Assembly (NCBI RefSeq): GCF_040372165.1
Contig: NZ_BAABWG010000004.1
Location: 590,510-654,509, forward strand
DNA from: Hydrogenophaga sp040372165
GTDB lineage: Bacteria > Pseudomonadota > Gammaproteobacteria > Burkholderiales > Burkholderiaceae_C
Reading direction: 5' to 3'
DNA length: 64,000 nucleotides
Shown here: positions 59,482 through 64,000 of the stretch, piece after piece
How the letters are laid out: the number at the start of each line of letters is the position of its first letter
Position numbering within the stretch: the first letter of the stretch is position 1
Translations under genes and position numbers: made by a program
Notes under the pieces: model-generated
The model's input: only the letters and a program-made list of their open reading frames with translations
The model's database searches: none
Told to the model about the DNA's origin: nothing

Positions 59482-59940
59482 ATGTACAAGATTCCCGAGT
59501 CTGTGCTTGTGGTCATCTACACGACTGACCTGGACGTGTTGCTGATGGAGCGAGCCGATACGGCAGGCTTCTGGCAATCGGTGACGGGCTCCAAGGACTG
59601 GCCGCAGGAGTCGTTCATGTGTGCCGCTGCCAGGGAGGTCCGGGAAGAGACGGGGATTGACCCACTCGGTTCTGCAGCCAGCCTCCAGGACTGGTATCTG
59701 GAGAACGTCTACGCCATCTATCCAGCATGGCTGCACCGCTACGAACCGGGCGTCTGGAGCAACCGGGAGAGGGTGTTTGGCCTGCAACTCCCCAGGCGTG
59801 TCAATTGCCGGCTCAGCCCCTCGGAACATGTGGCGCAGGAATGGCTGCCTTGGCTGGACGCCGCAGATCGCTGCTACTCGCCGTCCAATGCGGAGGCGAT
59901 CCTGCTGTTGCCTCGCATGGTGAGATGCGCTAATACTTAA
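59482..59940 (+). CDS. nudB: Dihydroneopterin triphosphate diphosphatase
   Basis: NudB removes pyrophosphate from dihydroneopterin triphosphate in folate synthesis. The 152-residue Nudix protein begins MYKIPESVLVVIYT. Its Nudix box carries REVREETG at 51-58, and the downstream NVYAIYPAWLHRYEPGVW matches the NudB fingerprint. ATG 59482 is preferred over a TTG two codons earlier. The following 267 bases are intergenic. Confidence 0.92.
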   Translation: MYKIPESVLVVIYTTDLDVLLMERADTAGFWQSVTGSKDWPQESFMCAAAREVREETGIDPLGSAASLQDWYLENVYAIYPAWLHRYEPGVWSNRERVFGLQLPRRVNCRLSPSEHVAQEWLPWLDAADRCYSPSNAEAILLLPRMVRCANT

Positions 59941-60207
59941 ATGCTATCTAGCAAGTATTACAAGAGCGTCCGCATAGGTCGAAAATGCGGAAAATAGCGG
60001 GTAAACGTGTGACTTGCTGAACGATTACATTAACGCGCGTTGTGATACATAGTGCGTTTTGTTACATAAGCAGGTAACATCGAGCCTGTCACAGAGCTGT
60101 CGGAACTGCTACATATCTTGCAAGTCTGGTACGCTCTTCGAATTACCACTTTTGTACCAGCCCATCCCCTGAACTGGGTACGGTGCGTCAAGTCTTCAGC
60201 CATAAGC
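59941..60207 (+). promoter_or_regulatory. AT-richer control region upstream of the giant adhesin
   Basis: This 267-base spacer is visibly richer in A and T than its surroundings. It contains a perfect 6-bp dyad TGTTAC-N8-GTAACA (60060-60079). Two related direct repeats, GCGTTGTGATACATA (about 60037-60051) and GCGTTTTGTTACATAA (about 60054-60069), overlap it. I cannot name a promoter with confidence, and I see no Shine-Dalgarno immediately before ATG 60208. Confidence 0.5.
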
Positions 60208-63200
60208 ATGAACAAGACCTACAAATCCGTTTGGAATGAAACTCTCGGGACCTACGTTGCCGCAGCAGAGACTGCGCATTCTGGGGGTCGAAAGGTATCC
60301 AGTTCGCGACGTGCCAAGCGCGCGCCCCAAAGGAGTGCTGGAGGCAGCCAGCTTGCGCTGGAGCCCCGGATTGTGTTCGATGCTGCCTTGCCGGCCACGA
60401 TGGTTGAGGCGCAGGCGGATGACAGCGGTTTTGACACGCAGGACTTGCTGGTCGAAGACGCCGCTGCAGACGAGCCCGTAGCGCCGGTTGTGGTTGCTCC
60501 AGCCGTTGCTGAAGAAGACCAGGCTGCGACATCCGAAGAAGCAAGCACCTCTGCGTCAGCCGATACCGCTGCGGGCGAGCCTGCTGCCGATGCTGTGACT
60601 GTTGAGGCCGCAGAAGAAGCGGACGCCATGATCGGCGAGACAGATGCCGAAGCAGCCGTTGCAGGGGACGAGGCCACTGAATCCGGCGAAGAGCTTGAGG
60701 CAACCGAGCAATCCGACCTGGAAGAAGGTGAGCTGGCCGAGACCGAGAGCGTGACCGATTCCGAGGAAGAGCGCGTCGAGATCATTTTTGTCGATGCTGT
60801 CGCTGAAGACATCGTCGATGATCTTGCCGATCACCCAGGTGAAATCTATGTGCTCGATGCCGATCGCGATGGCATTGAGCAGATGGCAGAAGTTCTCGGC
60901 GGTCGTACCGGGGTGGATGCTGTTCACATCATCAGCCACGGTAGCGCCGGCCAACTGGATCTCGGCTCGGGCGAGCTGACGACAGCCACCATGCAGGACG
61001 CGTATGCAGATGAGCTGGAGATCATCAGTGCTGCGTTGTCGGAAGACGCCGACATTCTTCTTTACGGCTGCGATGTGGGGGCGGGCAGTGCTGGCCAGGA
61101 TTTTGTCAACATGCTGGCTGACGCCACAGGCGCCGATGTGGTCGCCTCCAGCGACGATACCGGACTGGATGTGCTCGGCGGCGACTGGGTGCTCGAGGTT
61201 CAGAACGCTGACGGCACGATTGAAACCGAGACCATCGAAGCCACCGCATGGGCTGGATTGCTGACCACTCAGGTCAACAACGGCACAGGCGCGTTTCTGG
61301 CTGTATACGACTACTCCATCTACAGCATTGATGCCACCACTGGCGTGGCAACGATTCTGACGACGTTCCCCACCTCCGGCCAGGTGTTCACCTGGGACAA
61401 CTCCGCTTCGGTCACCGTTCCAACCTCTGGCTTCAATGGCCTGAACTCGCTTGCAGTGGATCAGAGCAATGGCCTCATCTACTTCACGCTGGAATGGCGA
61501 AATGACGCCAACCGGGCGCTGTACGCCTATGACTATGTTGCCGACCGCATCTTTGTTGTTGACACCAACGTCACCAACAATGGCATCAGTATCGTCAGTG
61601 GTGGAAACACCGGCCTGGCCAGTGGTGCAGCCGTGTTCAACAACGGATACCTCTACATGGGGGTGGAGAACAACCAGGGCGGCAACAACGCCGGGACCGT
61701 CTCCAACGACACGATCTACAGGGTCACCCTCTCTGCTGACGGACGCACGATCGCCGGCAATGCATCCATTCTGGTGGGCGAGATCACGGGTAACGACTGG
61801 GGTGACCTCGGCTACGACTCCGAGACCAACTCGCTGGTCAGTTCCGATGGTATTGCCGGAGGTGGAGTCAACATCGTTCGTTATGTGTTGAGCGCGGATG
61901 GTACTTCTGTCACCAACACAGTCTCGCAGGACATCTTCACGACCAACAACACACAGGCGGCGCACAGCGATGCTGTCGGTGGTGTCAACGCCAACTTCCT
62001 CGTCGGGTCGACCATTCAGCAGTTCAACCCGGTCACTGGCGCCCTGATCGGCTCGGCCATCAACATCACTACCAATGGCACGACACCTCTTGGCGCTGTG
62101 TTTGACGCCGCAGGCTGGACGCCCCCGACTGGCTCCATTGGCGACAGCGTGTATGCCGATGCCAACGGAAACGGCGTACAGGACGCAGGCGAGTCGGGCA
62201 TTGCCAACGTGACGGTTGAGCTCATCAACGACGTCAACAACAACGGCGTGGTCGATGCAGGTGAAGCCACTCTGGCGACGGATACCACAAACGCCAGCGG
62301 GCAATACACGTTCACAGGCATTTTGCCCGGCCACTACATCGTGCGCGTGACCGACACGGCTGGAGCGCTTGGCGCGCAGTACCAGTACACGAGTGCTGGT
62401 GGTGCAGTCAACGCCAACGGCGATGTCACCCGTATCGGTCAAAACCACACCAATATCGATTTTGGTGTGGTTCGTCCTCCTGTGAACAACGTCCCGCCTG
62501 CCCAGACCGTTGCGGAAGATGACTCGGTGACGTTCAGCAATGCCAACGGTAACGCGCTCCAGGTCGTGGACAACGATGGGCAGACGCTGACCGTCACGGT
62601 GTGGTCCGAGCAGGGTACGGTTTCTCTGAGTGGTACGGCAGGCCTGACGCTGACGCGAGGCGACGGCACGGATGACGCTGCCATCATCATGACGGGCAGT
62701 GCAGCTGATATCAATGCGGCGTTGAATGGTCTGGTTTACCAGCCAACCTCTGACAACAATGGTGCAGGTGCGGTCAACCTCAACACCACCGACGGCACCT
62801 ACCTTGTGGTGGACCGCGTGGCGATCGACATCACGCCCGTCGACGACACCAATCCGGACAGTGTGACCACGGCTGAGAACACGCCAGTCGACATCACGCC
62901 GATGGACAATGACAGTTTCGAGGGGCCAGCGTGGGTCGTTGACGCCAGTACGCCCTCCAATGGCAGCGTAGCCGTGGCCACGGATGGCACGACCATCACG
63001 TACACCCCGGACACGGGATTTGGCGGAGCCGATAGCTTCACCTATACGGTAGCGACCATTGACGAAGGGTTCAACTACGAGTACTGGACGGTCAACCCGA
63101 CAACAGACAGCCCGATATTCGACACCGTCTTCCCCGCGGGCTTCCCTACCACGACGCCGGACGGTACAGGATGGACACCGGGGATCAGCGAGGACGATGG

Positions 63201-64000
63201 CCTGCTGATCCAGGATGAACAATCCGATACCGACCCCGAAAACGTGGTCGCATGGTCAGGCGAATTTCTCGTTCTCGAAGGCGATACGTACACATTCGGA
63301 CTGACTGCCGACAATGTGGCCCGTCTGATCGTTGATGGGAATGTGGTTGTGACGACCAGCGCCTACTCGACAGAGGCGACTGCTACGGTGACCCTGGGTC
63401 CAGGCGCCCATACGTTTGTGGTTCAGTACGCAGACCTGCGCGCGCCGCAGAGCGTCAACCTGACCTACAGCGGTGCCGACACAGGTGATGCCGCGGTCAA
63501 TGTCAACAACCTGGACCTGTGGGGCGCGGCGATCCGCTACGAGACCGACACGGTCGACGTGTACGTGAACAAGGTGCCAGTGGCCAACCCTGACACCAAT
63601 TCGATCTTTGAAGATGCTGCCAGCGTCACTGGCGACATCAGCATCAACGATACCGATGGCAACGGCACTGGCGCCGAGAACACCGTGGCGCTGGATGGCA
63701 GCACCCCGGCGGTGGGCAGCTACGGAACGATTTCTCTGAATCCGGACGGCACCTACTCCTATGCCCTGGATAACACCAACCCCGTCGTGCAAGGCCTAGG
63801 CGTGGGCGAATCGGTTGTTGAAACCTACAGCTATGTCCTGACCGACTCTGATGGTGACACCGCAGTATCGACCCTGACGATCACCATCAACGGTGTGAAC
63901 GACGCACCGCTTGCAGAAGACAACACCTACACGGTGGGCGAAGATGATGCTCCTGCTGTGGTGGGCAATGCCCTGACGGACAACGATGCGGTTGCCGGCT
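60208..64000 (+). CDS. Giant repetitive surface adhesin with DUF4347 domain, 3' end outside the window
   Basis: The frame is open from ATG 60208 to the window edge, 1264 codons with no stop. In order it has: an ESPR-like leader (1-23, MNKTYKSVWNETLGTYVAAA), a basic patch, LEPRIVFDAA at 51-60, an acidic Ala/Glu linker (about 80-190), a DUF4347 domain (about 190-345), a strand-rich region (about 350-630), an SdrD/CnaB-like domain (641-716) with NGNGVQDAGESG calcium-loop character, an ED-rich adhesin repeat (about 763-875), a cadherin-like unit (876-948), a PA14-like domain (about 953-1091) and at least one VCBS repeat ending INGVNDAP. This is a LapA/RTX-type adhesin, most likely secreted by a type I system. 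Its export signal and RTX tail would be beyond the window. Confidence 0.88.
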   Translation, partial: MNKTYKSVWNETLGTYVAAAETAHSGGRKVSSSRRAKRAPQRSAGGSQLALEPRIVFDAALPATMVEAQADDSGFDTQDLLVEDAAADEPVAPVVVAPAVAEEDQAATSEEASTSASADTAAGEPAADAVTVEAAEEADAMIGETDAEAAVAGDEATESGEELEATEQSDLEEGELAETESVTDSEEERVEIIFVDAVAEDIVDDLADHPGEIYVLDADRDGIEQMAEVLGGRTGVDAVHIISHGSAGQLDLGSGELTTATMQDAYADELEIISAALSEDADILLYGCDVGAGSAGQDFVNMLADATGADVVASSDDTGLDVLGGDWVLEVQNADGTIETETIEATAWAGLLTTQVNNGTGAFLAVYDYSIYSIDATTGVATILTTFPTSGQVFTWDNSASVTVPTSGFNGLNSLAVDQSNGLIYFTLEWRNDANRALYAYDYVADRIFVVDTNVTNNGISIVSGGNTGLASGAAVFNNGYLYMGVENNQGGNNAGTVSNDTIYRVTLSADGRTIAGNASILVGEITGNDWGDLGYDSETNSLVSSDGIAGGGVNIVRYVLSADGTSVTNTVSQDIFTTNNTQAAHSDAVGGVNANFLVGSTIQQFNPVTGALIGSAINITTNGTTPLGAVFDAAGWTPPTGSIGDSVYADANGNGVQDAGESGIANVTVELINDVNNNGVVDAGEATLATDTTNASGQYTFTGILPGHYIVRVTDTAGALGAQYQYTSAGGAVNANGDVTRIGQNHTNIDFGVVRPPVNNVPPAQTVAEDDSVTFSNANGNALQVVDNDGQTLTVTVWSEQGTVSLSGTAGLTLTRGDGTDDAAIIMTGSAADINAALNGLVYQPTSDNNGAGAVNLNTTDGTYLVVDRVAIDITPVDDTNPDSVTTAENTPVDITPMDNDSFEGPAWVVDASTPSNGSVAVATDGTTITYTPDTGFGGADSFTYTVATIDEGFNYEYWTVNPTTDSPIFDTVFPAGFPTTTPDGTGWTPGISEDDGLLIQDEQSDTDPENVVAWSGEFLVLEGDTYTFGLTADNVARLIVDGNVVVTTSAYSTEATATVTLGPGAHTFVVQYADLRAPQSVNLTYSGADTGDAAVNVNNLDLWGAAIRYETDTVDVYVNKVPVANPDTNSIFEDAASVTGDISINDTDGNGTGAENTVALDGSTPAVGSYGTISLNPDGTYSYALDNTNPVVQGLGVGESVVETYSYVLTDSDGDTAVSTLTITINGVNDAPLAEDNTYTVGEDDAPAVVGNALTDNDAVAG

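Noticed and set aside
60556..63222. An 888-codon open frame on the minus strand
   Set aside because: It lies fully antisense to the adhesin, which shows clear domain homology in the plus frame. Its translation has no recognisable domain; it is a by-product of GC-rich, stop-poor repeats.
1..64000. Mobile elements, prophage or CRISPR
   Set aside because: I saw no transposase, integrase, long terminal inverted repeats, attachment duplications beside the two tRNA genes, or regularly spaced repeats. Both tRNAs are flanked by ordinary core genes.

Overview
The window reads as the core chromosome of a GC-rich betaproteobacterium of the order Burkholderiales, most like the Comamonadaceae. The basis is gene content and order: an mla tail with a YadGH-type exporter, ibaG-murA-his-tat-htrA, petABC-sspAB, secA-argJ, a pil/coaE/zapD/yacG block, rplU-rpmA-obgE-proB, prfA-prmC, and ubiE-ubiJ-ubiB-aspS-nudB. 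Nearly every gene belongs to a recognisable family. I see no phage, transposon, integron, plasmid or CRISPR signature, and no gap over 300 bases without a gene.

Layout. 1-2.3 kb: 3' end of mlaB, a terminator, an ABC exporter (ATPase and permease) and ibaG. 2.3-11.1 kb: murA and an almost complete histidine pathway (hisG D C B H A F I E), interrupted once by a reversed LapA/DUF1049 membrane gene between hisF and hisI. 11.1-15.4 kb: a DUF4870 protein, a HIT hydrolase, tatABC, an inverted DegS-type htrA and a 46-residue DUF3149 protein. 15.4-22.3 kb: Nif3 family, pdxA, mscL, the cytochrome bc1 operon petABC, sspAB and tRNA-Thr(TGT). 22.3-30.8 kb: dciA, an M23 peptidase, secA, argJ, a DUF815 ATPase and mutT facing yacG-zapD-coaE. 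30.8-36.1 kb: pilD-pilC-pilB, tRNA-Pro(CGG) and ispB, all on the minus strand. 36.3-42.7 kb: rplU-rpmA, obgE-proB, rppH, and proS with a small lytic transglycosylase. 42.7-48.8 kb: a protease-less Lon-type AAA ATPase, grxD, hemA-prfA-prmC, an unrecognised three-helix membrane protein and a glycerophosphodiesterase. 48.9-60 kb: a 1296-residue D-lactate dehydrogenase-like fusion, DUF971, ubiE, a Tim44-domain protein, ubiJ, ubiB, fmdB, aspS and nudB. 60.2-64 kb: the first 1264 codons of a giant repetitive surface adhesin that runs off the window.

The genes fit an aerobic, quinone-based heterotroph. UbiE/J/B and IspB make ubiquinone, PetABC oxidises it, and the D-lactate dehydrogenase-like protein probably reduces it. 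The Rieske subunit carries a twin-arginine motif and should use the Tat translocase encoded 5 kb away.

The least explained parts are: the adhesin N-terminus, which combines an ESPR-like leader, an LEPR motif and a DUF4347 domain with a caspase-like His/Cys arrangement; paired TGAC-N4-GTCA dyads in the htrA/DUF3149 spacer; a 9-bp dyad across the petA promoter; competing hairpins in the fmdB leader; and the orphan Lon-type ATPase. All coordinates, motifs and hairpins were read by eye. No database or folding program was run.
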